DNA of 64,000 nt from Microbacterium maritypicum (GTDB lineage: Bacteria; Actinomycetota; Actinomycetes; Actinomycetales; Microbacteriaceae): the NCBI RefSeq assembly GCF_008868125.1, contig NZ_WAAQ01000002.1, positions 558,001 to 622,000 on the forward strand. The letters are read 5' to 3'. Below the pieces are notes generated by a model, which saw nothing but the letters and a program-made list of their open reading frames with translations, was not told the DNA's origin and searched no databases. A program made the position numbers and the translations under genes. Below, piece after piece: positions 1 to 8,500 of this stretch. Each line of letters begins with the position of its first letter. Position 1 is the first letter of the stretch.

Positions 1-2
1 GG

Positions 3-845
3 TGGGGCTTCGGATCCGCGTTGTTCGGAGGGTTCGTCGCGGCCGTCTTCATGATCATCGTGAACGGCGTCGCCTTCGGAACCGGGTCCGGCTGGGAGAA
101 GGTCACCGCGGGCACGCTCCTCCTCGTCGTCTCGGTCATGGCGCTCGGGTTCGCCTGGGTGTGCGGACTGCTGTGGCGTGTGGTGCTGCGCGCTCGCGGC
201 ACCAGGTCGGCTCAGCTGCAGGCGGAGGCGCTCGCCGCGGAGGAGCAGGAGCGCGTGCGCATCGCGCGCGACATGCACGACGTGGTCGCGCACTCGCTCG
301 CGGTCGTGATCGCGCAGGCCGATGGCGCCCGATACGCCGCCGCCGTGAAACCCGAGGTCGCGACCGAGGCACTCGGGACCATCGCCCAGACGGCACGCGG
401 CGCTCTGAGCGACGTGCGGATGCTCCTCACGCAGCTGCGGCACCGGCAGGGCGACGGTCCGCAGCCCACGCTCGCCGATCTCGAAGCGCTGTTCGCGCAG
501 GTGCGACAGGCGGGCATCGAACCGCGGGTCACGGTCGATCCGACGCCGCCGGGGGAGCCGCCCGCCGCCATCCAGCTCGCGGTCTACCGCATCCTGCAGG
601 AAGCACTCACGAACGCGATCCGACACGGCGACGGCGCGGTCGACGTGAACCTCGCCTGGCTGCCGGATCGCGTCGACGTGGACGTGCGCAACACGGTCAC
701 GGGCGAGGCGACCGTCGCGCCGGGCGGACACGGAGTCATCGGCATGCGTGAACGCGCGCAGCTCGTCGGCGGTAGTCTGCAAGCCGAGCGCCGAGGGACA
801 CAGTTCGTCGTCCACGCCACGCTCCCGATCGGAGTCTCCGAATGA
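3..845 (+). CDS. Sensor histidine kinase (5' partial)
   Basis: This is the C-terminal part of a NarL-type sensor kinase; the gene begins upstream of the window. Two hydrophobic segments near the visible start look like the last membrane helices of the sensor. They are followed by a HisKA_3 dimerisation region with the phospho-acceptor histidine in RDMHDVVAHSL and a HATPase domain with an N-box (LQEALTNAIRHG) and a glycine-rich loop (GHGVIGMRERA). It should autophosphorylate and hand phosphate to the response regulator just downstream, whose start overlaps its stop by ATGA. The signal sensed is not evident. The pair precedes an ABC exporter of the MacB/FtsX type, a common pairing for envelope-stress or antimicrobial-peptide response in Gram-positives. 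Confidence 0.93.
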   Translation, partial: WGFGSALFGGFVAAVFMIIVNGVAFGTGSGWEKVTAGTLLLVVSVMALGFAWVCGLLWRVVLRARGTRSAQLQAEALAAEEQERVRIARDMHDVVAHSLAVVIAQADGARYAAAVKPEVATEALGTIAQTARGALSDVRMLLTQLRHRQGDGPQPTLADLEALFAQVRQAGIEPRVTVDPTPPGEPPAAIQLAVYRILQEALTNAIRHGDGAVDVNLAWLPDRVDVDVRNTVTGEATVAPGGHGVIGMRERAQLVGGSLQAERRGTQFVVHATLPIGVSE

Positions 846-1477
846 TCAGAGTCGTGCTCGTCGACGACCAGGCGCTCTTCCGTGCCGGCATCCGGATGCT
901 CGTCGCCTCCCAGCCCGACCTCGAAGTGGTGGGGGAAGCCGGCGACGGGAAGGAGGCGCTCGACGTCGTCCGCATGACCCGCCCGGACGTGGTGCTGATG
1001 GACATCCGGATGCCCGTCATGGACGGGCTCACCGCGACCGCCGAGATCCTGGCACGCCCGGAGCCGCCGCGCATCGTCATGCTCACCACGTTCGACCTCG
1101 ACGAGGCGGCGGCGCGGGCCATCCGCCAGGGGGCGAGCGGCTTCCTCCTCAAGGACGCCGACCCCGAGTTCCTGCTCGCCGCGATCCGCACCGTGCACTC
1201 GGGGTCGAGTGTGATCGCCGCCTCGGCGACGCGCGACCTGTTCGAGCACTTCGCCGAGGCACCCAAGCCCGTGCCCGCGCAGTACACCGACCTCACGGAC
1301 CGTGAGCGGGAGATCTTCGCGCTCGCCGCCCGCGGGCTCTCGAACTCCGAGATCGCCGCTCGCGAGTATCTGAGCGAGGCGACCGTGAAGACGCACATCA
1401 GTCGCATCCTCAGCAAACTCGCGCTGCGCGACCGCGTGCAGCTGGTGGTCTTCGCCTTCGAGCACGGCCTCGCCTGA
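842..1477 (+). CDS. NarL/LuxR-family response regulator
   Basis: This is a 211-residue regulator with an N-terminal receiver domain and a C-terminal LuxR-type helix-turn-helix. The receiver has the acidic pair in LVDDQ and the phospho-acceptor aspartate in VVLMDIRMPVMDG near residue 54. The HTH is DLTDREREIFALAARGLSNS followed by VKTHISRILSKL. The ATG overlaps the kinase stop, so the two are translationally coupled and very likely partners. It probably activates the ABC exporter that starts about 100 bp downstream; that target is inferred from adjacency only. Confidence 0.95.
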   Translation: MIRVVLVDDQALFRAGIRMLVASQPDLEVVGEAGDGKEALDVVRMTRPDVVLMDIRMPVMDGLTATAEILARPEPPRIVMLTTFDLDEAAARAIRQGASGFLLKDADPEFLLAAIRTVHSGSSVIAASATRDLFEHFAEAPKPVPAQYTDLTDREREIFALAARGLSNSEIAAREYLSEATVKTHISRILSKLALRDRVQLVVFAFEHGLA

Positions 1478-1582
1478 TCCCCCGCGCGCTCCGGCGGGCC
1501 CCGCAGATCATCCTTGCGATGTATGCGGAAGGGTCCCCGGGAGCGATGACCCGCGCGGGGCCGCGGAAATAGCGTCGGAGTC

Positions 1583-2344
1583 ATGGAGATCACGACCACC
1601 GACCTGGGGCTCGCCGCCCGCGTCCAGCACCTGAAGAAGACCTACGGCTCCGGCGAGGGCACCGTCCGTGCGCTGGACGATGTGAGCGTCGGCATCCGCC
1701 GTGGGCAGTTCACCGCGATCATGGGGCCGTCCGGTTCCGGCAAGTCCACCCTGATGCACATCATGGCGGGACTCGACAGTCCCACCGAAGGACGTGCCTG
1801 GATCGGAGACACCGAGATCACCGGCCTCGGTGACATCGACCTCACGATCCTGCGGCGTCGACGCGTCGGCTTCATCTTCCAGGCGTTCAACCTGGTCCCG
1901 ACGCTCGATGCGCTCGGCAACATCATGCTTCCGTTCGAGCTCGACGGTCGTCGGCCGAGTGCGATCGAGCGGGCGCGCATCGACGGACTTGTCGAGACGC
2001 TCGGGCTCGGTTCGCGGCTCGCTCATCGTCCGCACCAGCTGTCCGGCGGTCAGCAGCAGCGCGTGGCGATCGCCCGCGCCCTCGCCACCGCACCGGATCT
2101 GGTCTTCGCCGACGAGCCCACCGGAAACCTCGACTCGAAGACCGGGCGCGAGGTGCTGCGACTGCTCGCCACTGCGAGCCGCGAGCACGGCCAGTCCATC
2201 GCGATGGTCACGCACGACGCGATCGCCGCGAGCCACGCCGACCGCGTGCTCTACCTCGGCGACGGCCGCATCGTCGCCGACCACCCGCGCCAGAGCGCCG
2301 AGGAGATCTCGGCCTACATGCTCGCCGCCGAGGTGGCGGCATGA
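1583..2344 (+). CDS. ABC transporter ATP-binding protein (MacB/LolD type)
   Basis: A 253-residue ATPase with Walker A (GPSGSGKSTL), signature (LSGGQQQRVAIARAL) and Walker B followed by DEPTGNLDS. That last motif is typical of the LolD/MacB/FtsE class, which powers mechanotransmission or export rather than import. The short N-terminal extension before the ABC domain is usual for actinobacterial members. It overlaps the permease gene by ATGA and is the only ATPase gene of this operon. With the upstream two-component system it suggests an exporter induced by a cell-envelope signal. The substrate cannot be read from the sequence. Confidence 0.93.
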   Translation: MEITTTDLGLAARVQHLKKTYGSGEGTVRALDDVSVGIRRGQFTAIMGPSGSGKSTLMHIMAGLDSPTEGRAWIGDTEITGLGDIDLTILRRRRVGFIFQAFNLVPTLDALGNIMLPFELDGRRPSAIERARIDGLVETLGLGSRLAHRPHQLSGGQQQRVAIARALATAPDLVFADEPTGNLDSKTGREVLRLLATASREHGQSIAMVTHDAIAASHADRVLYLGDGRIVADHPRQSAEEISAYMLAAEVAA

Positions 2345-3801
2345 CCGCCGTCGCCACGGTCGTCCCCGAATCGCGGGCGACCGGCCCCCGGCTGGCGTGG
2401 CTGCGCGATCGGGGGATGGGCGCGAGCATCCTGGTCGCTGCGTTGTCTGCCGCGTTCGGTGTGCTCCTCGTCGAGATCACCGCCTACATCGGCGCCGTGC
2501 TGCAGGCCGACCCCTTCATCGGTGACAGCGGGACGCTCGCCTTCGTGGTGGCCCTGCTGTCGGTGCTGCTGACCGTGGTCGCGATGTATGTCGCCGCCAT
2601 CGTCACCGCGAACACCTTCTCGACGATCATCGCCGGACGCACCCGTCAGATCGCGCTCATGCGTCTGATCGGGGCGACTGCGCGTTCGCAGCGGTCAGAG
2701 GTCGGAAAGCAGGGACTCGTCGTCGGGCTTCTCGGCGCGGCGATCGGTCTGCTCGCCGGCCTCCTGCTCGCGGTGATCGGGGTGCAGATCGGAGGGCAGC
2801 TGATCGACAACGCCCCCTCCGACTTCTCGCTCGCCCAGCCGTTCGTGGCGCTGCCGGCGATCGGTGTCGCCCTCACCACCTGGGCGGCGGCGTGGGCGGG
2901 CTCCCGGCGCGTGCTGTCGGTGACCCCGCTGCAGGCACTCGGCGGTTCGGTCGAGCGCACGCACGACGAGGTCTCCGGCAAGGCGGGGCGGCACATCGGC
3001 GCCTGGGTGCTGCTGATCGCCGGCGCCGCGCTCCTGGTGGGGGGCGTGCTGGTCGGACTCCTCACGCCGCTCGGCGTCGTGGTCGCCTTCTTCGGGGGCG
3101 TGCTCTCGTTCACGGGCCTCGCTCTCGGATCCGTCCTGTTCATGCCGCCGGTCCTGCGCTTGGTGGGACGCATGTTCGGGTCGAGTGCGACCGCGCGCCT
3201 CGCCGCCGAGAACGCGCTGCGCTACCCGGAGCGCTCGTCGCGGATGGCGATCGGCGTGGTGATGGGGGTGACCCTGGTGACGATGTTCGCCGTGGCCCTC
3301 GAATCGGCCAAGCGTCTGATGATGAGCCAGGTCACGGGCGAGGTCCCGGAGGAGTTCTTCGCCCCGATGGATGCGTTCGCTGCGGTGATGATGGTGCTGG
3401 TCGCCGTCTCGGCCGTGATCGCCGCGGTCGGTCTGGTGAACCTGCTCACGATCGGGGTGGTGCAGCGGCGCCGGGAGCTGGGACTGCTGCGCTCGATCGG
3501 TCTGTCCAACCGCCAGGTGCGACGGATGGTGCTGCTCGAAGCCACGCACATCACGGTCGCGGCGACTCTGACGGGGCTCGTGCTGGGCGTCGCGTACGGC
3601 TGGATCGCCGCGCAGTCGCTGCTGGGCTCGGTGCCGACGCTGCCGGAGTTCACCCCGGCGGGGCTCGTGGCTCCGCAGATCCCGTGGATCCCGGTCGCCA
3701 TCATCGTCGTCGCGACGGCGGTGCTCACGCTGGTGGCGGCGGCGACGCCCACGAGGTTGGCCACCAGGGTGGCTCCGGTCGAGGCGCTCGCAGCGGATTG
3801 A
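2341..3801 (+). CDS. FtsX-like ABC permease
   Basis: A 486-residue membrane protein. There is one N-terminal helix (around residues 25-50), then three helices near residues 75-175. Three more groups of helices follow toward the C-terminus, including the FtsX-type core VSAVIAAVGLVNLLTIGVVQ and a terminal helix ending in ATPTRLATRVAPVEAL. Two FtsX-like repeats are therefore present, as in BceB-like and other antimicrobial-peptide or lipid exporters. It works with the ATPase encoded just upstream (4-bp overlap). No extracytoplasmic domain of BceB size is visible. Confidence 0.9.
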   Translation: MTAVATVVPESRATGPRLAWLRDRGMGASILVAALSAAFGVLLVEITAYIGAVLQADPFIGDSGTLAFVVALLSVLLTVVAMYVAAIVTANTFSTIIAGRTRQIALMRLIGATARSQRSEVGKQGLVVGLLGAAIGLLAGLLLAVIGVQIGGQLIDNAPSDFSLAQPFVALPAIGVALTTWAAAWAGSRRVLSVTPLQALGGSVERTHDEVSGKAGRHIGAWVLLIAGAALLVGGVLVGLLTPLGVVVAFFGGVLSFTGLALGSVLFMPPVLRLVGRMFGSSATARLAAENALRYPERSSRMAIGVVMGVTLVTMFAVALESAKRLMMSQVTGEVPEEFFAPMDAFAAVMMVLVAVSAVIAAVGLVNLLTIGVVQRRRELGLLRSIGLSNRQVRRMVLLEATHITVAATLTGLVLGVAYGWIAAQSLLGSVPTLPEFTPAGLVAPQIPWIPVAIIVVATAVLTLVAAATPTRLATRVAPVEALAAD

Positions 3802-3819
3802 CGCCTCTAGGCTGGTCGG

Positions 3820-4479
3820 ATGCCGTCGCCGTTCGATCAGTCCACGTACCAGGTCCGCCTCGACTGGGGCACTGCGGGTCTCGCCCGTCTCGCCACCGCC
3901 GATGTCGTCGTGGTCGTCGATGTGCTGCGGTTCTCCTCTACGGTCATCGATGCCACGGCCTCGGGCGTCACCGTCGCACTGGAAGAGGCGCAGCGCTGGT
4001 CCCGCAACGGTGCAGCCGTGGTCGCCGCGGCCTCCACGGACTCGACGGTGCTCGTGGGAGGCATCCGCAACGCGGCGGCTGTCGCGCGGGCGGTGCAGAC
4101 CATCCAGGAACGACGGCAGGCACGCACTTCGGTCGCCGTCATCGCGGCGGGTGAGCTCGACTCCGCGGGGACGTTGCGGTTTGCGGTCGAGGACCAGCTC
4201 GGAGCCGGAGCGATCGTGTCGGCGCTCTCTGCTCGGGGCATCGATCACACGGCTCCGGATGCTGCGGTGGCCGCGGAGGGCTTCCATGCTCTCCGCGGCG
4301 CCGTGCGGCACATGGTCGGTGCGAGCGGTTCCGGCCGCGAGCTCGCCGACGGAGTCATCGCTACCGCCCGCATCGAAGCGTCGGGACTGGTGCCGACATC
4401 GGTGGCGGACGCCGCCGTGCTCGACGCGGTCGATCTCGTACCGGTGCTGCGCGACGGATCGTTCACCCGTTTCGAGTGA
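3820..4479 (+). CDS. 2-phosphosulfolactate phosphatase-like protein (ComB family)
   Basis: A 219-residue protein matching the ComB fold, including TADVVVVVDVLRFSSTVIDA near the start. ComB dephosphorylates 2-phosphosulfolactate in coenzyme M synthesis in methanogens. Actinobacteria do not make coenzyme M, so the true substrate here is uncertain. The start is supported by a -10-like TAGGCT placed exactly six bases before the ATG, a leaderless arrangement. It lies between the exporter operon and a DUF3054 gene and looks independently transcribed. Confidence 0.8.
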   Translation: MPSPFDQSTYQVRLDWGTAGLARLATADVVVVVDVLRFSSTVIDATASGVTVALEEAQRWSRNGAAVVAAASTDSTVLVGGIRNAAAVARAVQTIQERRQARTSVAVIAAGELDSAGTLRFAVEDQLGAGAIVSALSARGIDHTAPDAAVAAEGFHALRGAVRHMVGASGSGRELADGVIATARIEASGLVPTSVADAAVLDAVDLVPVLRDGSFTRFE

Positions 4480-4558
4480 CGCCCGCTTCGGGTGCGGTTA
4501 TTCCGCCGGATGCCGCGGGGCGGGCGCTGCTTCGGTTCGAGGCACGTAGGGTCGTGGC

Positions 4559-4972
4559 ATGAGGTACCTTCCCGCTGTCGTCGTCGATGTCGTGCTCGTG
4601 CTGATCTTCGCCGCGATCGGCCGCGCCTCCCATGACGAGAACCCTGCCGGTTTCCTGCTCACGGCGTGGCCCTTCCTGATCGCCCTGCTCATCGGGCATC
4701 TCCTCGCCGCGCTGCTGCCCGGTCGGCCACGCCGCCCCTGGTCCGTGCTGTGGGGTGCCGTGGTCTGGATCGTGACGGTCGCGGGAGGAATGCTCATCCG
4801 CGTGCTCAGCGGCGACACCGCCGAGGTGCCGTTCATCATCGTGGCGACCCTCGTGCTCGGGGCCTTCCTGGTCGGCTGGCGCGCGATCACCGCGCTGCTG
4901 CGTCGCCGGCGCAATTCCCCCGATGCGGCGGAGGCCACGCGGTCCGAAAGCCTCGACGAGCCGAACGACTGA
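4559..4972 (+). CDS. DUF3054 membrane protein
   Basis: A 137-residue protein with four predicted membrane helices, roughly residues 5-22, 33-52, 61-80 and 93-112, and a short charged tail. The pattern and length fit the DUF3054 family found across actinobacteria; no function is established for it. TAGGGT lies six bases before the ATG, again consistent with a leaderless transcript. It faces the SprT-like gene tail to tail. Confidence 0.8.
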   Translation: MRYLPAVVVDVVLVLIFAAIGRASHDENPAGFLLTAWPFLIALLIGHLLAALLPGRPRRPWSVLWGAVVWIVTVAGGMLIRVLSGDTAEVPFIIVATLVLGAFLVGWRAITALLRRRRNSPDAAEATRSESLDEPND

Positions 4973-4979
4973 GTCGCCG

Positions 4980-5468
4980 TCAGCGCGGCATCTGCGCAGC
5001 GAGGCGCACGTCGGTCGAGATCTCGCGTCGGGTCCAGGCGAACAGATGCCGGGAATCGAACGTCCGCGAGCAGCGCGCGCACGATGTGGGTCTCGTGGGG
5101 CGACGGTGCCGGTAGGTCACGTGCCCCGCGGGGCAGCTGCCCACCCAGGGCGCGAGCTCCACGGCCGTCTCACCGTGGTGGGTCGTGCCGCCGACGTAGC
5201 CGAGGTCGCGGGCGACGCGCTTCCATACCGGTCCATGCGCTGCCGCGTGGCCGGCGAGGGCGTGCGCGACCTCGTGCAGCAGCACCTGGTGGATGTCGTC
5301 GTCTTCGAAGCGTGCGGCGAGGTAGCGCGACACGGTGATGCGCTTCTTCGTGTAGTCGCATTGGCCGGCCCGACGCTTGGCATTGTCGAAGCCGAAGGAC
5401 CAGCTGTCGTCGAGATGCAGCGTGATCAGTGCTTCGCCCCAGACGCGCACACGGTCAAGTTCCGCCAT
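4980..5468 (-). CDS. SprT-like zinc metalloprotease-domain protein
   Basis: A 162-residue protein carrying the zinc-protease motif HEVAHALAGH inside LLHEVAHALAGHAAAHG. This is the HExxH plus downstream histidine arrangement of SprT-like proteins. A C-terminal stretch with CPAGH and later CARC fits the zinc ribbon that closes this family. Eukaryotic homologues process DNA-protein crosslinks; bacterial members are poorly characterised. Reading on the minus strand, TAGCCT is six bases before the ATG. Confidence 0.85.
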   Translation of the reverse strand: MAELDRVRVWGEALITLHLDDSWSFGFDNAKRRAGQCDYTKKRITVSRYLAARFEDDDIHQVLLHEVAHALAGHAAAHGPVWKRVARDLGYVGGTTHHGETAVELAPWVGSCPAGHVTYRHRRPTRPTSCARCSRTFDSRHLFAWTRREISTDVRLAAQMPR

Positions 5469-5512
5469 GCGATCAGGCTAAGCCATGCCGCCGACATCGT
5501 CGCGGCACGGGG

Positions 5513-6040
5513 TCAGCCCGCGATGAGCTGCGGCGGGCGACGCCGCTCGACGGCCTCGATGGCCAGGAGCGCGGTCTCGAGCTCGCTGTCCTGCGCGCCG
5601 GACTCACGGCGAAGGAACAGCGACTGCTTGAAGCTCTCCCTGGCGGTCTCGTAGTCGCCCGCGTCGTAGGCGTTCTTGCCGTGGTGCTGATAGGCGAAGG
5701 CAGCGATCGACAGCCAACGCTGCCCTTCCGCCTCGGTCGCGCAGGTCGAGAGCTCCTGTTCGGCCGCGGCATGCGCGCCACGGTACTGCAGGATCGTCGC
5801 GTGCAGCACGCGGGCGCGCAGAACGTCCTTGCGAGTGCCGGCCATGCGTGCTTGGCGCACCGTCTCATCTGCCAGATCGAGCGCCTCGTCGAGGCGGTCG
5901 AGCACCTTCAGCAGCCACACGCGCTCCAGCAGAGCGGGCAGGCTGCGCTGCGAATCGATCTCCGCGAGACGTGTCTCGCACTCATCGAGATCGACCTTTT
6001 CGCGGAGGGTCTCCTGGTCGTATCCCCGGATGAAACTCAT
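5513..6040 (-). CDS. Tetratricopeptide-like helical protein
   Basis: A 175-residue protein made almost wholly of amphipathic helices. It has pairs such as LPALLERVWLLKVLDRLDEA and a later WLSIAAFAYQHHGKNAYDAG that resemble TPR units. The ATG was chosen because GGAAGGAGAGC lies just upstream; the open frame continues further but without a supported start. TPR-like proteins act as protein-interaction scaffolds. No partner is implied by the neighbours. Confidence 0.78.
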   Translation of the reverse strand: MSFIRGYDQETLREKVDLDECETRLAEIDSQRSLPALLERVWLLKVLDRLDEALDLADETVRQARMAGTRKDVLRARVLHATILQYRGAHAAAEQELSTCATEAEGQRWLSIAAFAYQHHGKNAYDAGDYETARESFKQSLFLRRESGAQDSELETALLAIEAVERRRPPQLIAG

Positions 6041-6189
6041 TGCTCTCCTTCCGCAGCGTCCCCTACCAGTCTGCCTTCCGGTCGTGGGCTCGTGGGGGCG
6101 GCGCGCCCTGGTCGCGGCATCCTGTCCTCGACACGCCGTCGCCCCGCTGCGTCGGTTCTTCCCGGGGTGCCAGATGACCGCGTCGTGGC

Positions 6190-7050
6190 TCAGCGCAGGA
6201 AGAGCGAAGCGTCCGGCCGAGGGGAGGCGACGGCGTCGACGTCGGTGACGATCCGTGCGCCCTGAACGAACGCGTCGACCTCTGCGCCCTGCGCGATCTT
6301 CGCGGGGTGGGGACCCGCGGCCAGGATGCGCGGCAGCCACTCCGTCGGCAGGGGAGTGGCCGAAGCGGCGATGACGAGGTTCCCGAAGCGTCGCCCCTTG
6401 AGCACCTGGGTGTCGGCGAGGATGCCGATCTCGGGGAGTACGTGCGCGATCGTCGCGGCCTGCCGGCGGGCGAACGCGAGCCCGGGACCGTCGGCGACGT
6501 TGACGAGGAGCACACCGTCGGTCGACAGCAGCTCCGCCAGCTCGCGGTAGAACTCGACGCTGGTGAGGTGGGCCGGCGTCTGCGCCCCCGAATACACGTC
6601 GGAGACGACGAGGTCGCACTGCGCCCGCAGCGCGCTCGGCAGCTTCGCGACTCCCTCGCGGGCATCGCCGATCCTGATCCGGATCGGTGCGCCCTTGGGC
6701 AGCGGGAGGTGCTCCCGCACCAGCTGCGCGAGCGGGGCTTCGAGTTCGATGACCTGCTGACGCGAGCCCGGGCGCGTGGCCTCGATATAGCGGGGGATCG
6801 TCAGCGCACCGGCACCGAGGTGCACGGCCGTCAGCGCACCCGGTGCGAGCTGGTCGATCACCGCTCCCATGCGCACGATGTACTCGAAGTGCAGGTGCGT
6901 CGGGTCGTCCAGGTCGACGTGCGACTGCGGGGTGCCGTCGACGATCAGCTCGAAACCGCTCGTGAACTCCGACGGAATGATGCTGGCGATGCCGCCGTGA
7001 TCGAGTCGGGTCTGGGGGTGCTCGGTGTCTCGCGATCTCGTCCGGCCCAT
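6190..7050 (-). CDS. Spermidine synthase-like methyltransferase-fold protein
   Basis: A 286-residue Rossmann-fold protein resembling the catalytic half of spermidine synthase. It has a glycine motif (AVHLGAGALTIPRYI), an acidic end to the second strand (VIELEA), a conserved IGDAREGVAKL and an aspartate-containing core (CDLVVSDVYSGAQTP). Many actinobacterial members lack the polyamine-binding residues and are called fused or orphan spermidine synthase-like proteins, so the reaction is uncertain. The ATG at 7050 is preceded by TAGGCT seven bases upstream, suggesting a leaderless transcript; the longer frame is judged non-coding. Confidence 0.82.
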   Translation of the reverse strand: MGRTRSRDTEHPQTRLDHGGIASIIPSEFTSGFELIVDGTPQSHVDLDDPTHLHFEYIVRMGAVIDQLAPGALTAVHLGAGALTIPRYIEATRPGSRQQVIELEAPLAQLVREHLPLPKGAPIRIRIGDAREGVAKLPSALRAQCDLVVSDVYSGAQTPAHLTSVEFYRELAELLSTDGVLLVNVADGPGLAFARRQAATIAHVLPEIGILADTQVLKGRRFGNLVIAASATPLPTEWLPRILAAGPHPAKIAQGAEVDAFVQGARIVTDVDAVASPRPDASLFLR

Positions 7051-7081
7051 GGGCACGAGCCTACGCGCTGGGGGGAGAGCG

Positions 7082-8350
7082 TCAGCGCTGCCTGCCGTTC
7101 GCGCAGGTCTCCTGCTCGGCCGTCTGCCCGGAGATGGCGGAGTCGAGCGTCGCGCGCGGCACCGGAGCCTCCGTTGCGGGGGCGTCGGTCGCGGGATCCG
7201 TCGCCGGAACTTCCGCCTCGGCGCCCGGTGCCGGTTCGACGAGCTCGACGCCTCCGTTGTTGCTGACATCGCCGGTGAGCTGCACGGGCTGGCCCGCCTT
7301 CAGGGCGTCCCAGATGGTGGCCGCGGCGTCGCGGTTCGGGATCACGCGGTCGGAATCGTCGGGGTCGGCGAACACCGGGTACTGCAGGAAGACGAACTCC
7401 GAGAACGGCACATCCTTGACCGACAGTGCGAGCTGGGCGAGCCGGACCGGGTTGGCCAGCTTGTCGCTCGGGTCGATGTTGTCGACGACGGTGTTCGCGA
7501 GCCCCAGCACCTTGCCCGGGTCGGAGAGCACCTCGTCGCTCATGATCTTCTTCACCAGACGAGACATGTACTGCTGCTGGTTCGACACCCGTGCCATGTC
7601 GCTCTCGTCGCCGACGCCGTGCCGCGTGCGGATGAACTGGAGCGCCTCGTAGCCCGAGACCGTGCGCGGTCCCGGCTCCCAGTCGATGGCCGTCTGGTCG
7701 TCGCGGATGCCCTCGCCACCGATGCACACCTCGACCCCGCCGATGGCGTCGGTGACGTCGATCACCCCGTCGAAGTCGATCTTGGCGGCGAAGGGGATCT
7801 CCACACCGGTGAGGTCGGTGATGGTCTTCGCCACGCATGAGATGCCCGCCCGCTGGAAGACCGAGTTGATCTGGGTCTTGCGCGTCGCCGAGGCGACGGA
7901 GCCGTCGGGCAGGGTGCACTCGGGGGTCTCGAGCATCAGGTCGCGGGGGAACGAGATCACGGTGACCTTGCGCGGTTCCGCCGACACATGCACGAGCAGG
8001 TTCACGTCATTGAGGATCCCGCCGTCCGCTTCCGAGCAGCGCTCGCCCAGCAGGCCCGTCGACACTTCGCCGCACTCGTCGGTGCCGATCAGCAGCACGC
8101 TGAACTCGCCGGGGAAGGCGCTGATGGAGGGGGGTTCGACCTCGGGAGCGTCTTCCAGCGTGACGGCGCCCTCGTTGAAGCGGTTGAAGTAGTCGGTCAC
8201 GACGAACGCGGCGACAGCGATCGCGGAGACCAGCACGACACCCAGCGTGATCCCGGCGATCTTGAGGAATCCTCTGGCAGGCCCGGGGGAGGGGAGCGTC
8301 GCGTGGCGGGCGACCGTCGAACGGTCCTTGTCAGGGGTGCGGCGAACCAT
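7082..8350 (-). CDS. LytR-CpsA-Psr family cell-wall glycopolymer ligase
   Basis: A 422-residue protein with a basic cytoplasmic N-terminus, one membrane helix at about residues 28-50, and an extracellular LCP domain. Family motifs are visible: FSVLLIGTDECG, VISFPRDLMLE, a block around TQINSVFQRAG, and IRTRHGVGDESDMARV. LCP enzymes attach teichoic acid-like or arabinogalactan-like polymers to peptidoglycan outside the membrane. The C-terminus is a low-complexity Ala/Pro/Glu-rich tail. TAGGCT lies six bases before the ATG. It is divergent from the sugar importer operon. Confidence 0.92.
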   Translation of the reverse strand: MVRRTPDKDRSTVARHATLPSPGPARGFLKIAGITLGVVLVSAIAVAAFVVTDYFNRFNEGAVTLEDAPEVEPPSISAFPGEFSVLLIGTDECGEVSTGLLGERCSEADGGILNDVNLLVHVSAEPRKVTVISFPRDLMLETPECTLPDGSVASATRKTQINSVFQRAGISCVAKTITDLTGVEIPFAAKIDFDGVIDVTDAIGGVEVCIGGEGIRDDQTAIDWEPGPRTVSGYEALQFIRTRHGVGDESDMARVSNQQQYMSRLVKKIMSDEVLSDPGKVLGLANTVVDNIDPSDKLANPVRLAQLALSVKDVPFSEFVFLQYPVFADPDDSDRVIPNRDAAATIWDALKAGQPVQLTGDVSNNGGVELVEPAPGAEAEVPATDPATDAPATEAPVPRATLDSAISGQTAEQETCANGRQR

Positions 8351-8410
8351 CCGGGGAGCCTACCGGGGGAACCTGATGTTACGGCCGCATGACGATTGTG
8401 AGAGGAACTT

Positions 8411-8447
8411 GCAGGTAATTAGTTAGTCGTGGATACTTTTTCCTAAC
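8411..8447 (+). promoter_or_regulatory. Possible operator upstream of the sugar importer
   Basis: The AT-rich stretch between the divergent LCP and sugar-binding lipoprotein genes contains GTTAG and CTAAC arms separated by about 16 bases. It lies in the right place to be bound by the RpiR-type regulator encoded further down the locus. The arms are short, so this is a weak call. Confidence 0.3.
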
Positions 8448-8500
8448 CCCCGGTGAGTACCCGATGCTTGCCAGGACTTTTCAAAGAGGAGATCCCCGCA

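Noticed and set aside
3820-4479. A coenzyme M synthesis pathway, suggested by the ComB-like gene
   Set aside because: No other pathway genes are present and actinobacteria are not known to use it; ComB-family proteins outside methanogens probably do something else.
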